Source of the DNA: Todiramphus chloris collaris
Taxonomy: Eukaryota > Chordata > Aves > Coraciiformes > Alcedinidae
Reading direction: 5' to 3'
Assembly (NCBI GenBank): GCA_025345505.1
Contig: JANVCC010000020.1
Coordinates: 54,066,076-54,130,075, forward strand
DNA: 64,000 nt
The notes beneath the pieces are model-generated. The model worked only from the letters and a program-made list of their open reading frames with translations. It did no database searches and was not told where the DNA came from. Positions 25,805 to 38,127 of this stretch are shown here, piece by piece; positions within the stretch are counted from its first letter, which is position 1; every line of letters starts with the position of its first letter. The position numbers and the translations under genes are program-made.

Positions 25805-26534
25805 TATATAAATATATAGACATATATATGAAGCATGTGCCTAAAACTACCGCACTGACTTCGGTTGGCAAGTCTACCTATCACTCCAGATCACTTTGGG
25901 ATACCAAAGCAAATTGTACCACTGTTCAATAAACAGTGACTTGAGACCTTTACTTTGTTGTGTACGTTAGCTTCTACCATTATCTCTTAAAAGCTTAATT
26001 ATTTGCAAACAATTGATCAAGATGGGAATTGGAGAAAAGAGACGCTGGACCACCGGGAGAGCTGCAATGCATTAGGACAGCAAACAGAATTACCTTCAGG
26101 TCTTATAATCAGAATTAACGATTGGGACTGTACGCAGGGCAGCACGAGAAGCTGTAACGCTCTTGCTGGAGTGTTTTCCATTTGATCTGCATTAACACCT
26201 CGAGTGAAAGCCATAAAATGGTGATTACAGATGGGAAGGCTGACTCTCCTTCCCAGAACCAGCCCAGCTTGTGTATACTGGAAGACTACACGCAGACTTT
26301 CTTGCCAAGGCCAGAGGAAAAGGTCAAATACAAGGAGGAAAAATAAAGTAGGAAGCAGGCAGGTTAAAACAAAACAAAACAAAAACATTTGAAAGAATAA
26401 CGCTGACAAGAGACTACAACAGATAAGGACTCTGAATCTGGCTGTGGTATTCTCCGATCATGCTGCTGCTGCTACAGCACTACAGAGCAGCATCCGTTGA
26501 ATGGTATGAGACCTAGTGCTTTTCCCTTCCCATA

Positions 26535-26780
26535 AATCTATTGCTGAAATACAGATTGTTTGGCACCATTAATGTGTTTTTGAGCCTCTGTGGTATTACT
26601 TTTAATAATGACTTAGTACAGAAAGTGATTGCTTAATAACACCATCAAAGTCTGCATGCAAATGAAAATTATCCCTGGGGGATTTGCCCAGGGTAATATG
26701 AACATTTAAGGCACATTTGTAAAGGTAAAAATAACTATGCAAAATATGAGTCAGAGCAGTCATTTTAGCAGTAACAAAGA
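26535..26780. promoter_or_regulatory. Candidate conserved noncoding element, intron 8 (a)
   Basis: Repeat-free stretch with an octamer ATGCAAAT at 26656-26663, a second octamer-like ATGCAAAAT about 80 bp on, a TGAGTCA AP-1 core near 26749, and several ATTA/TAAT cores. This resembles POU/homeodomain-bound developmental enhancers. No conservation data are available to me. Confidence 0.3.
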
Positions 26781-27391
26781 AATCAAAACGACAGAGAGAA
26801 AAATGTAACTTTCCATCATATTATCTCGTCACTGTTTTATGAATGGCATTTAGAAAGCAGCAGTCTTAATTAAAGCCCCTTTTTAATGCAGCTGAGATAA
26901 TTTTTAGCAAAACAAACATTAAGACTTTTTTTTTTTTACTACCTTTGACTATTGCTGTTGGGTAAAGCCTCCAGTAGATACAGATGGAAAGTGTCCAAGT
27001 TTGTCTCTTCATGATACCCTTTGTCTGAACGTACTCTTTTCCTCAAATTTTCCACCTGAGGCTGCAAATGCTGGATGCCAGGACAGGGATAGAATGTATT
27101 GTATCTGTAACCCACTATCAGTTACACTCCCTACCTCTTCGCCTTGCCTGCCATAGCAGTGAATTGTAATGATGTCAGAAAAAATCTGAAAATAATCCTG
27201 CCCAGAGTTTACTGCTGAGATAACAGGAGGCAAAGCCACCCCTTCTCGCTCCTAGATTACTAATTCCAGACTGCCTTGACACCAACACTGCCAACCAATC
27301 CTGCCTCATAGCACAGCTGCAGAAGCAATTCCCCATGCAAAAACAAAAAAAAAAAGTTGCATGATACATTATAAGGATGTTGCAGCAACTG

Positions 27392-27417
27392 TCCAGCGTC
27401 ACCCATCCAGCGTCACC
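27392..27417. repeat. Tandem 12-bp repeat containing CGTCA half-CREs
   Basis: TCCAGCGTCACC occurs at 27392-27403 and again at 27406-27417, a 14-bp period. Each copy contains a cAMP-response half-site (TGACG on the minus strand). Confidence 0.85.
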
Positions 27418-27564
27418 TTTATCATGGCAGTGCCATTGCTTGTCTGACCATGTCATTTTGGAAGTCCCCTTTCTCTACCCTTCTGCCTCCTCCAGAGCTC
27501 AGTGTAATGCACCAAGGTGAGATGATCTTGACATAAACACTGATAGGTTATACAGAGAAACTAA

Positions 27565-27579
27565 CCCCCCCCCCCCCCC
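27565..27579. repeat. Poly-C homopolymer (15 C)
   Basis: Uninterrupted C run followed by an A-rich stretch; G-rich in the transcript. Confidence 0.95.
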
Positions 27580-28034
27580 AGAAAAAAAAAAGAAAAAAAA
27601 AAGATTATGCTCTCAGGAGTGTCTATTAACTGTTTTCTAACCTTGAAATGAAAAGAGAAAAACCAAACACTATTATATTCTTATTTCTGAAGAGCAACCC
27701 AGCCTACACCTAATACAGTAATCAAAATAAAGCCCGAGGTTCAGCACTCCATTGACAAACTGGACATTGGTTTTATACTGAACTTTAAATCCTTGCTTTA
27801 CACAAACTTGTCCAGTGTTAGCTAAGGCAGCAACGCAGCCATTTGAATCTCTCCCCTTCCCCTACCTCCTCCTTGTTTGCATTTGAACTGTTTACATTAG
27901 TGATCAAGTTGATCTAAAAGAAATTTTGTTTTGTTTTGTTTTAATATCCATAATGCTTTCCTATTGTTTCCCAGCTTTAAGAATTAATTTTACTGTTGCA
28001 GTGAATGATTTTTTTTTGTCTCCTGACTGCACAT

Positions 28035-28330
28035 TATCAAAGGGACACTTTGTGCCTGCCATTTGCATTACAAAAGCAGTGGATGGTGTAGTCCAAGAAC
28101 AGAGCTTGAATTTATAGCAGTCGAGTCGTGGATCCTCACACATGCCAGCCTCTGAAAGTATAACAGGAGTTCTTGCATTTGCAAAGTAGACAAAAAATGG
28201 TTGGATCACTATCTGTAAAGTCACAAGATTGCAACCTGCTTTCTTTGTTGGCCATCAGCATATTTAGGGGGAGCGATAAAGAGAACGTTTGGAGTCCCCT
28301 TGCCTATTTTGCAGGCTGTATGAATTGGTT
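28035..28330. promoter_or_regulatory. Candidate conserved noncoding element, intron 8 (b)
   Basis: Unique sequence with an inverse octamer ATTTGCAT at 28061-28068, scattered CpGs retained in otherwise CpG-poor DNA (near 28122-28128 and 28275-28287), and no low-complexity runs. I mark it on composition only. Confidence 0.25.
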
Positions 28331-31172
28331 TATAGACCATGCCTGCAAGCTGCTTTATATTCATGCGAGGCTGTAAAAAGTTGCCAAGTTGAGGTGACCT
28401 GCTGGGGGGGGGAAATCAACTCGGAAGCTGTGAACTCAATCCTGTTTATCCCATGGGACTGGCTCACACACTGGAGGAAATACTAAACACCAAGAAGGAA
28501 GTTGTTTTATTAGAAATGTATCTATGAAGCTGAGAGGTAAAAAAGCCTGATCAAAGTTTGCATAGACTTTTCCTTGGCTGTGAGCAGTGAGTCAGACCGA
28601 TAACGCTGTTGAAGTGTGAGCTGGCTTTGGCATTTAAAACTCCTCGTTGCTTTTTCAGTGCGGCAAGAAAACACAGTCCATATGACACAGTTATGCTGCA
28701 GACAAAGACAGACTTTTCCTCTTTCAAAACAAAATATTTCCTCAACTTGTTATAATAGTTTAATATCCCCGCAGTAAGACTTTTTTCATAGCGTTACTGT
28801 TAATAAATCCTAGTGCTGCCCGTTATTGAACTGCAAACTAGGAACACAAAACTCAACAGGTGTGCTAAGTCTAACTTTACGGTCTTGTAAAGTTAAAAAT
28901 GCATCAAAATATGCAATGTGGCAAGACGCTGCATCTGTGTGTCGCTACAGGGAGGCCATACACTGCTGCTCAACTTCTGCACCAGCCCATTCCTGTGTGA
29001 TGAGGCTCTGAGACACTGCCCATTGCTGCCCTTACAAAAGGGTTTGCAGGCTGCTTTGATAACCCTGCCAAAAAAAGAAGAGGTGAGGAAAGGAGGCAGA
29101 ATCTGGCTTTCCTAAGGCAAACACAAGGTGTAAAATACAGAGCAAATGCTCCTGAAGTTGTAACATCTGAACATGTGTTCACAACACAACCTGATTAAAC
29201 AGAGGTTGAGTTGGTTTTGCAAGTGGGGTGGGGGGAAGAGATGTTTTATTTGGGGGGGCTTACGAGGTGGGGAAGAGGTACTGGCAACAGCAACACTTTT
29301 TAATGAAGGAGTCATGCTAGCAAAAAAAAATTGCTCTGTGTTTCTCTTTTTTCCACGTTTGCTCTTTTGTAAATAATTCTCTTGCAAGAGTTGTCTGTGA
29401 ACAAGTTTTGGCATTTGCTAACATAAATATCCTTTCCAAGGCTGATGAAGAGACATGGTATGGCTTTGGATGCGCTGCCAATACTTCTCTGGTGGCCCCA
29501 TCAAATCACTTATAATGAAAGCACACATTAATGGAAAAAAGTTCAGATCATCCCTTGCAGAGGATATTACAGAAGTCAGAAAATGTACAAACCTTTTAAC
29601 TCATCTAATCTATCCCCTGACTGCTACAATATTATCCCATCCATACCATATATTATTACGGATTGCCTTTACCAGTTGAGCTTCAGCTAGTTCAAGCAAT
29701 GGTGCTTCTGCTGTTTCCTTTTGGAGACACTCTGATAGACCCCAATGTTTGTAGCTGACTCTGGTAGGAGTACCAGTTTCCAGTTTAAGCCGAGTCTATG
29801 CAGGCACTCCAATGCCATACCTGGGTAACTGTGTGTAGCTTTTCCCATGTTAAAAATTCCTTTGGTGTCAGTATGTATGTGCATGCAGAAACACATACAC
29901 AGTTCTTGCACACACACATTCACTTCTCCTAATACACTCAAGAACTGACTTTTTTTCTCTATCATCAAGATTATTTGTGCTCATATGATATGGATCGTGC
30001 ACTTTCACATCCTGTGCCCCTTTTGTCTTTATTATTACTTTTTTTCTCAACCACAGCCTAAAACTAATGAAGGACAGGGTAATTAAAACAAAAATTGCAT
30101 CCAAAAGATCAGCAAAACTCTCTTCAGCACAGCACATGGTTGAAAACAATGACATTTTACATCCAAGTAACACCAAAGGAGCTGAGGAAATACATTGTCC
30201 AACTGCCAATTCTATTAGCGCTAAAATTCACATCCTTGAAATCTGTCTCTTCAGTTAAGCTGGCATCTTTATCAGGTGGCCATGGATATGCAGGAAGGGG
30301 AACATCAGCCTCTCCTAGGTGAGTGGCTTTTGGGAAGGAGGGAAAAATATCCCTGTTGCAGAGTGCTACAGGAAATCCTGACTACCTGATAATGCTGTAA
30401 GAGTGCTGCTGTTGTTTTTAGAGCTGGCCTAAGTCAGATTACCTCAGGTAAATATCTCCTAACCAGAAGCCTTTTCTCAGCAATAAGTCACTGTCCTTAT
30501 CTACCTCAAATGACTTACTAAACAGGTGGGCTCGGAAATAACTCTGCAGTCTCTGGGAAATGCCAGCAGTTATAATCCCACAAAGTGAAGCCAAAAGCTT
30601 TTATTTGTACTTTTTGCCCTCTTTCTCAGGCTGCCTTCAGCACATCAGGAGTTTTCTTTGTAAGCTCCCCTATGCCTATGTCCCCTACTCTATGCACTAG
30701 AGTGACAAGGGTGATGTAGGGTTGCTGTATTCAGCCAGGTCCCTAATATCAACTGCAGGCTTTAGGATGGAGCAGGAGCTTTAGGCAGGTTTTCTGGGTT
30801 GATAGCACCCTTGGGAGCTCTCACCGAGCAATATGGGAAGTCTTCTGCCATGAGCTCCGCCACCTTTTTTCATGAAAGAATCAAGCAGTCACTCAAAGAG
30901 AGTTCAAGGCAACCACCATGTCAAGGTGCTGATCTTCAACACCAAGATGATGTTTACATTTGAATGTTTTCTATTCAAAAATGAATAAAAAACCACCAAT
31001 CACCACTGAGGATGGAAACAAAAAGATAAAGCTGCTATTTTACAATGCTGCTTTGTTGGCATGGAAAGTCCTTGATCAGATGCCCTGTCCACCATTAAAT
31101 ATTCACAACATATCCTTGTACAAGAATAAAGCCCACTCAGTTTATAAGCAAAACCACAATGTGTTCTTCATT

Positions 31173-31190
31173 AAAAAAAAAAAAAAAAAA
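31173..31190. repeat. Poly-A homopolymer (18 A)
   Basis: A run followed by a G/A-rich stretch to about 31250. Confidence 0.9.
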
Positions 31191-32460
31191 TTAAGATCTG
31201 GGAGGGGGGAAAAAAAAGAAAAAGAAAGAGGGAAAAGGGGGAAAAAAACCCTAAGCCAGCAAAAAAACGCTGTTCTCCAAAGAAGCAGAGACTCTTGAAA
31301 GTAATGCGCATTCTCTGGTGTTAATTTTCCCACTTAAATTACAGTGATGCTGTAGCCTCATCTCATTAGAGATCATTGTCCCCAGTAGACAGTTGTGTTT
31401 ATGGGGGATTCTTGCTGTTCCACACCTGCTGCTCAGGTTGCTACGTGATAAAGCCTGCATACAAACAGCAGTCTTGAGGTTGCTGGACTGCAACTGATGA
31501 GCCCAGGCTAATTCAGGGGTGATTATGTAGTTTACTGGACCACTAAACCTCTTTAAGCTTGTAATTACTGCCTATTTGAGTAAAGAACATTCAAAAGCAA
31601 TTCACTGCATCATGCCTGCCACAGCTGGAAGCAGGCTGCCAGCAGTCTGTGGGGACATTAAAATCTACAGGGACAGGGATTCGAGCACAGCTCGTAGGCA
31701 CTGGTGGTGGCAGCAGCAGCTGCCAAGTGTTTTCACATTCCAGCTCACCTTTTCTGACCAGGCATACTATTAAAAGTGCAATGAAAACTATAGAAAAGCA
31801 ATAAAGAAGACAAATAATGGGATGTAATTGAAAGAACTGCATTTTAATGACTCTTCCCCTCTTCCTTCTCTCCTTATATTGGCTAAAAAAAAAAAAAAAC
31901 AAAACCCCCAAAAAAACCCCCCACAACTAAAAAAAATTAAGCCTCTTTATCATGGAAAGGGAGGAGAAGGGAAAGAAAATGTCTTTTGCAAAGGGGGAAA
32001 TGCACTGCATCAATGTGAGTTTTTCTCTTTTGAAGCTGGTGGCTTTCCTCACATTTTGTAGCTTTAGAAAGAAAAAGTTTACTTGTAAAGTGAATGTAGA
32101 GTATGTCTTATTACATATTCAGCCACAACAACAATGCAGAGGCATCTTAATCACTGAATCTTGGTTAAATCCTCCTCATTGAATCTTCATGAAACACTCC
32201 AAGAGTATCTCCAGACCTGGAATACGTACAACCCCCCTCTCAGTATTGCACTACTTGCAAGCCCCAGGAAATGCCCAAAACCACCACTCTACAAAACAAC
32301 TCCACACCACGCAGCAGCACAGAAGTCATCAGGCACAGCTCCCTACGACTGAGACAAGGGCATTGTTTTTAAGAACAAACAAACATCCCTCTGATTCTAT
32401 TTGCCTTTTGAGTTTTGAATCACTCAAGTCCTTCTTTTCAAGTCTGCCCCTGCAGCTCTC

Positions 32461-32513
32461 AATGAGCAGGAAGTTATGAAAAAAAAGCGACTGTTTTTTT
32501 TCATAATGAGCAG
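32461..32513. repeat. 13-bp perfect inverted repeat flanked by 9-bp direct repeats
   Basis: TTATGAAAAAAAA (32474-32486) and TTTTTTTTCATAA (32494-32506) are perfect reverse complements around the 7-base loop GCGACTG. The direct repeat AATGAGCAG lies at 32461-32469 and 32505-32513, the second copy overlapping the end of the right arm by two bases. It could be the trace of a template-switch mutation or a tiny foldback insertion. Confidence 0.9.
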
Positions 32514-35389
32514 CCTGTGGGGAGAAGGGTCTGGGGGAAGAAGAGCAGATCAAATGGGACCTGTGACACAGGCAGAAAGATTGGTAATATGGATTTTTAC
32601 AAAAGAGTAAATGAAGGTCCAGAGAGGATTGCTCTGGCAGAGCCGGAGAAAGCCCTGTCAAAAGGCGGGGAAGTTGTCAACATTACTGCTGAGCCCTGAC
32701 ATTGTGCTAGCTTTACCAGGAGCTCTGACAAGGTGGCAGTGCCTGCCCATGTGGCTCCAGCTGAAGATCCGGGTCCTCAGAGCCCTCCCTTCCTCCATCT
32801 ATCTCCACAATGCCTTCTCCCTCTTATTATACTACCATATGTGATGCCCGCATAGATGGGCCTAACGAGATGCCCTATTAACTAACTGCATGAAGTGCTT
32901 TAAAGTCTCACAGGACATTTGGAGATCCAGAATTGATCAGTGTCTTTTCCTCGCCCCACTAACAACTGCAACAGCTGCCTGGGAGAATGGTATGAGGGAA
33001 AAAGCAAAAATAAACAAAGAAAATAAAATAAACCGTTGCTATTGATATAATTAACTCTGGACTGAAAGCAAATTGAAGAGATTCTCCTCATCTAATGGAT
33101 TGCCTTGCTTTAAAAAACATGGACATCTTGTCTGTAGTATTAAGCTCACTATATATCTAGAGAGGGAAAGGGGGAAAAAATATAACCCATGCACATGTGA
33201 GCATGCCACTGTTAACAAACATCAGCTTTTAAGAAAAAATATGAAAGCATTCAGGAAGTTTATTCTTAAAAAGCATCTAAATTCCCAGCCGCAATAATCC
33301 TCCCACTAACCCCATCCAAGCTCCAAAGATCCACGGGCTTATATGTTATCCAGCCATCACTCTTTTTCATATTCATTAGGCAGGCCTACTTGCATTTTCA
33401 TAATCCGCAAAGGTGGCAAAAGAAACAATCAGAATTCTTTAACACACAGGCATTATCAATTCAATATCTGCCAAAGAGAAGTGCATATAGATCTGAGGTT
33501 GAAATTCAAATGTAATTTACCTGGGCTAGAGGTAGAGCTGGGCTTCAGTTCCCAACACCTAGCAACTATTCCAGGTGTTCTTGTTCTATCCATCCCAGTT
33601 TTTACATCCACACAAGTTCACTCTCCATTATTTTTACCTCTAAATTGAGCGTCCCTCACAATTACCTCCTTCATTCCTTAGCTCTAATGAGTTCCCTTCT
33701 GCTACAGTAGCACAAGTTCAGTAAGATTGCATAAATGAATAATACAGCCAAGTTTTATCTTGGTAAACTTGACTAAGCAATTCTGCTTTCTGACTACAAA
33801 ATTAATTTACCTACATCCATTTAGTGTGTGAAATCCCTTTGACTGGCTTCAGGGTGCACATCTGTGTAGAAATACAGACCCTCTGACCAGATGGGAGTAA
33901 AATTTAACTCCAAGAGATGAATTAAGAAGTCTCCAAAAGAAAACTACTACACTAATTAATTATTTACCTTACTTAGCAAAGAAACCTGGATGATAATGCT
34001 AATGAATTTAAAAATAAAACAGACGTGTTCCCAGGATGACATTTATAAGCACAAGGATATGCACCAAAAAAAGTGCAATTTAGATCTCCTCAGAGACAGG
34101 ATAAAGCACAACCCGATTCTCCCCCAGATCTCCAGATTCAATCCTAAATTAACACACAGTTGTCCAAAAGTTCACTATGTATTGATTCCCATCCTTATAA
34201 AAACCTCATTAAAAGGCATGGATGGTCTCCAGGATGCGACTCTTCTCTCTTGGCAACCTGCTTGGACCGAGAGGGCTCCCCAATAAAAAATAACATTGTG
34301 TCCCCCCCAAATCAATGCAGCTCTCCACCGATTTCACCTGGCTTTCAAAAACCTCTAAAGACCTAACTGTATCCTCCTTCATGGAAGATTGGTGGGACAG
34401 AACTTAGCATTTCAGTGGGAATACTCATGGAGTGAGGCACTTCCCAGACTCAGTGTTGGCCAATGCTGGGGGAAGAAGCCCTGAAATGGCAAGCCTGTCT
34501 GTGCCTGTGTAACTTCAGATATGATGATCAGCTGCAGTGAACTGGGTCAAAGCCTGAGGTATCTAAAGAATATTACCTCACCTTTGTAAGACCACCACCC
34601 TTGATGGGCGTCTTCAACAAGATGATGGATGGATGAGGCCAGGACAGGGGTTTTTGGAAGGGGCTCTTCAAAAACCCAAAGAGACAACTACAAGAAGCCA
34701 GTGCCCACCCCAGCTTGAGAATCCTCTCTGCCCATTCATCTTCAAAATCTGAACACAACAAGCACCACGTATGTTCTGATGCCTCTACAGATACTGCCAT
34801 AAAAGGGGACAATCAACATATTTGGAAGCAAAAGTGTTGAGAAGGCATGTTGCTTTCAGCACAGTTATGGTATTGTGGTCATCAATAATTAGCAAGGATA
34901 GTAACTTTAAATCGATTTTTTTCAATACCAAACTCAAAATCCTCCTCTCTGCTTCCCCCTTCTTTCTGAACAGAATTCCACGTTTTTAGAAAGACCTATA
35001 TGAAAGTCTCTGAAGACCAAAAAAGCGTCACCACTAACAAGTTACAAAGTAAGAAAGAGCAACCAGACACATTAGATCTTGTTCTGTACACAAACGTTTC
35101 TAACATGACTTCTCCAATTAAAAAAAAAAAAAAAAAGGTCAAATTTACCATTTTGATAATACAAAATTATGAACTTGACTATTATATGCATATATTTTGT
35201 AAGGGCTTAATTTATTTCAATAACTAGATATTTACAGATGAAAGCTTTATTTCATGGCTTTGGTGCAACTGGGATTTTTTTAAATCTGTGATGTTAACCA
35301 AAATGTGATAATGGATGTTCTATTTTATACCTTTTATGCAGAGCCAACCTATACATGAGACATTGCAAACATGATGTTTAGCTCTATTT

Positions 35390-35720
35390 TAAGAAAGTAG
35401 AACTGACTCCCGTGTCAGAGGCCCCTGTAATTGTTTTCCGTCTGCTTCTCGTTCCTCTGAGCAGTTACTTGTGCAGCAAAGCCTCGCTGTAGAAATACTG
35501 TGACAAAGGCATTAGCTCTCCAAAGACTTGTTATAAAATGGTATTGAAAAGCACTATTTGTGGGATTTTGGCTGGGTGGGGACAAGAGTGATCACAATGT
35601 AATTAATGTATCTATAGCAGGCTGCCTTGAAAGGTTTTTATGTCAGCTAATTCCTATGAGATAATCAGAAACACCTCATCAAACATGATCACGCTCTTGA
35701 TCCTTCTGAAGAGCTTCCCA
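35390..35720. promoter_or_regulatory. Candidate conserved noncoding element, intron 8 (c)
   Basis: Repeat-free, moderately GC sequence with retained CpGs and TGTCAGCTAATT near 35640, which joins a MEIS-like half-site to a homeodomain core. Inference from composition. Confidence 0.3.
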
Positions 35721-35974
35721 TCTACTTCACTTTCTTTTCTTTTTATGTTAGTAGATTGAAACCAGTTGTTTCAGACAACAGCAGCACTCATGCATATGCA
35801 CCATTAAGGATACTCTTGTTTAATGCATTTTATACACGTATATACAGCTTTACAGATGCAGAGGCATTTACGCATGCATGGGGATTGATGTAGTTTTGCA
35901 AACTACACCTTCCACCCCCAAAAGCAGGGACCCAGCCACTTTTTTAGGGATGGTAGCCCAAGATGGCAGCTCAT

Positions 35975-36225
35975 GATTAATGGCTGTATCGTCCCTGGCT
36001 CAGCAGCGGCAAGGCCCCAGGTCTGATCTGCCAAACATCCCCTTCGTCTGCAGCCAATCAGCAGATGTAAGCACATAGGCCCTGTCAGCTTGACATATCA
36101 TTCCTACGACAATGTCAACGAGTATTAATGTTCAATTATCTGTCCTAGAAATAACCCTCGCCTTACACATTGTGTAACTGGGCGCATGGCACTGCAGTAA
36201 TCTGAACGACAAGGGCAGAGATGCC
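35975..36225. promoter_or_regulatory. Candidate conserved noncoding element, intron 8 (d)
   Basis: Contains CCTGTCAGCTTGACA near 36080 (MEIS-type TGACAG on the minus strand), an AGCCAATCAG CCAAT/PBX-like box near 36051, ATTAATGTTCAATTA with homeodomain cores, and more CpGs than its surroundings. No simple repeats. It looks like a developmental enhancer, but this is not tested. Confidence 0.35.
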
Positions 36226-38103
36226 CACATTCACCCCCTCTCTGTGAGTTGGCTTCCTAACATCATGATGACATTGCCTTGCGGTGGCCTGTGGACACCT
36301 TCCCCCTCCCTTCCTCTCCCTGGTTGGGAGGGGTTTGTTTTGGAAGGCATGTCACAAAGAACTCAAAGACCTTCCTCCTTCTCTTCACATGTTATACATT
36401 GCCCATCAGCACACCAAGATAGGCTCAGCAAAGTCATAATTTGATTTCACACCCATGCAGAATTGGAAGGAGTTTGCTTGTTTGCTTTTACAGAGGGCCA
36501 TAAGTCACCTGTTACCTGGCAGACTCTCTTTATGTCCCATGCTTGGGTATATATATATCATTTACCATCAAATGGAAATGTCAACAGTGGCTTCTTCCAG
36601 GGCTACACCAAGATCAATTCAGCCCCCAGCTACAGGACTGGAACAATTTGTCCAAATGAAACATTACATCTTCTCTTTGTTAAAGCAAGTTTAAAATAAG
36701 AACCCCAATAGAGAGATGATTTGAAGAACAAACAGGAGTTCATACCTGAAATTGTTTCCTATTGTTCAATTATTAAAATTATTGCCCAGGCCAAAATCAA
36801 GGAGGACTCTTGGAGCAAAAAGCTTATCAAGTATTTCTTCTTTTAAATCCACATTATGGTCAAATTAGCACTCATTCAAATAGGCTATGGTAGAATTTGC
36901 ATGTTTTCTTTGTTGTTGTTGTTACTATGGCACAGCCTTCTTGAACTAACTTTCAAAGGTTATTGGCTCTAAATTATGCTTGCTAAGTCTCCCTGTACAA
37001 CTAACAATTGTAGGGAGGGATCGGGAGGTGTGATAACAAGTGCCAGCTTTGAGATAAAGCCCTTCACCTAATCTCTGTTTATTTAGACAACCATCTAACC
37101 ACAACATCAGGTGTGAAAATAAGCCAGGTGTATGGCTAAAGAAATTTCTCCTGCCTTATCAGGACTGCATTATATTTTGGGGCTAAGGGAAGCAGAGCTT
37201 TTTTTGCTTTCAAGATAACTTAAAAAATTTAAATAATCACAAAGTTTGAGGTTTTGATGTTTGGATGTGCTTGGCAGGCCAGGCTTTTTGGCTTTGTTTT
37301 GTTGGGAGGGGAAGTGACAGTAACAAAGCATATTTTATTTCTCTACTTGTATTTTTGGAGGTTTTGAAGAAAAAGGTTATGCCATATCACATTTAAGAAT
37401 CAAGATCCTGATTTGAAATATTTCCCAACAGAGGGGATTCAGCATGTTTAGAAAAAAAAAAGACATATAGTGGCAGTAAACTGGAGCAAACTGAGTAGCC
37501 CTTTAAACATCAATTCACATTGAAGACCTGACAGAGGGTTGGGCGTCCAACACACCTCCACACAGAAGTGCTGAAGCTGCTTTTCCAGCACGGGTGCCAA
37601 AATAGAAGAGCTTTTCTTGCAGCTCAGGCCACAAAAAGCGGAACCATGAGGCATGTGGCTGAAGCATAACAGCCTCTCTTCAGCTTCAGCAGCAATATTA
37701 AACTACAGTGGGAAACTTGTACATCAGCTGACAGCTCTATTTCTCCTGCTCTATGAGCCCAAAGTTGCCTCTGACTACAGAAACTTGTTTTCCCACCTCT
37801 GATCATTCACCCTACCGTTTGTACCCTCCCAGTCATTGCAGGTAGGGGGAAGTGATGAATGTTGCTGAGTGCCAGTTTTTTTGGTGTGAGAGGAATAATC
37901 CCAAGAAGCAATTTACACCAAGTCCCAGGTTCCTCTCAGCCCTATAAGTGATGATGTTTTCACTGTAAGGGGTGGGGACTGGGACACATTAAGGCTCTAT
38001 AGGGGAAGTAAACGGACTGAATTGACTCAGCAACTGTGCCTTTTTTATCTAATAAGGATAAACTGATTACTGCCAAACGTACTTTAACATCACGGGGCCC
38101 GGC

Positions 38104-38127
38104 GGGGGGGGGGGGGGGGGGGGGGGG
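38104..38127. repeat. Poly-G homopolymer (24 G)
   Basis: Uninterrupted G run directly after CGGGGCCCGGC. Long pure G runs form quadruplex structures and are prone to sequencing and length errors. Confidence 0.95.
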
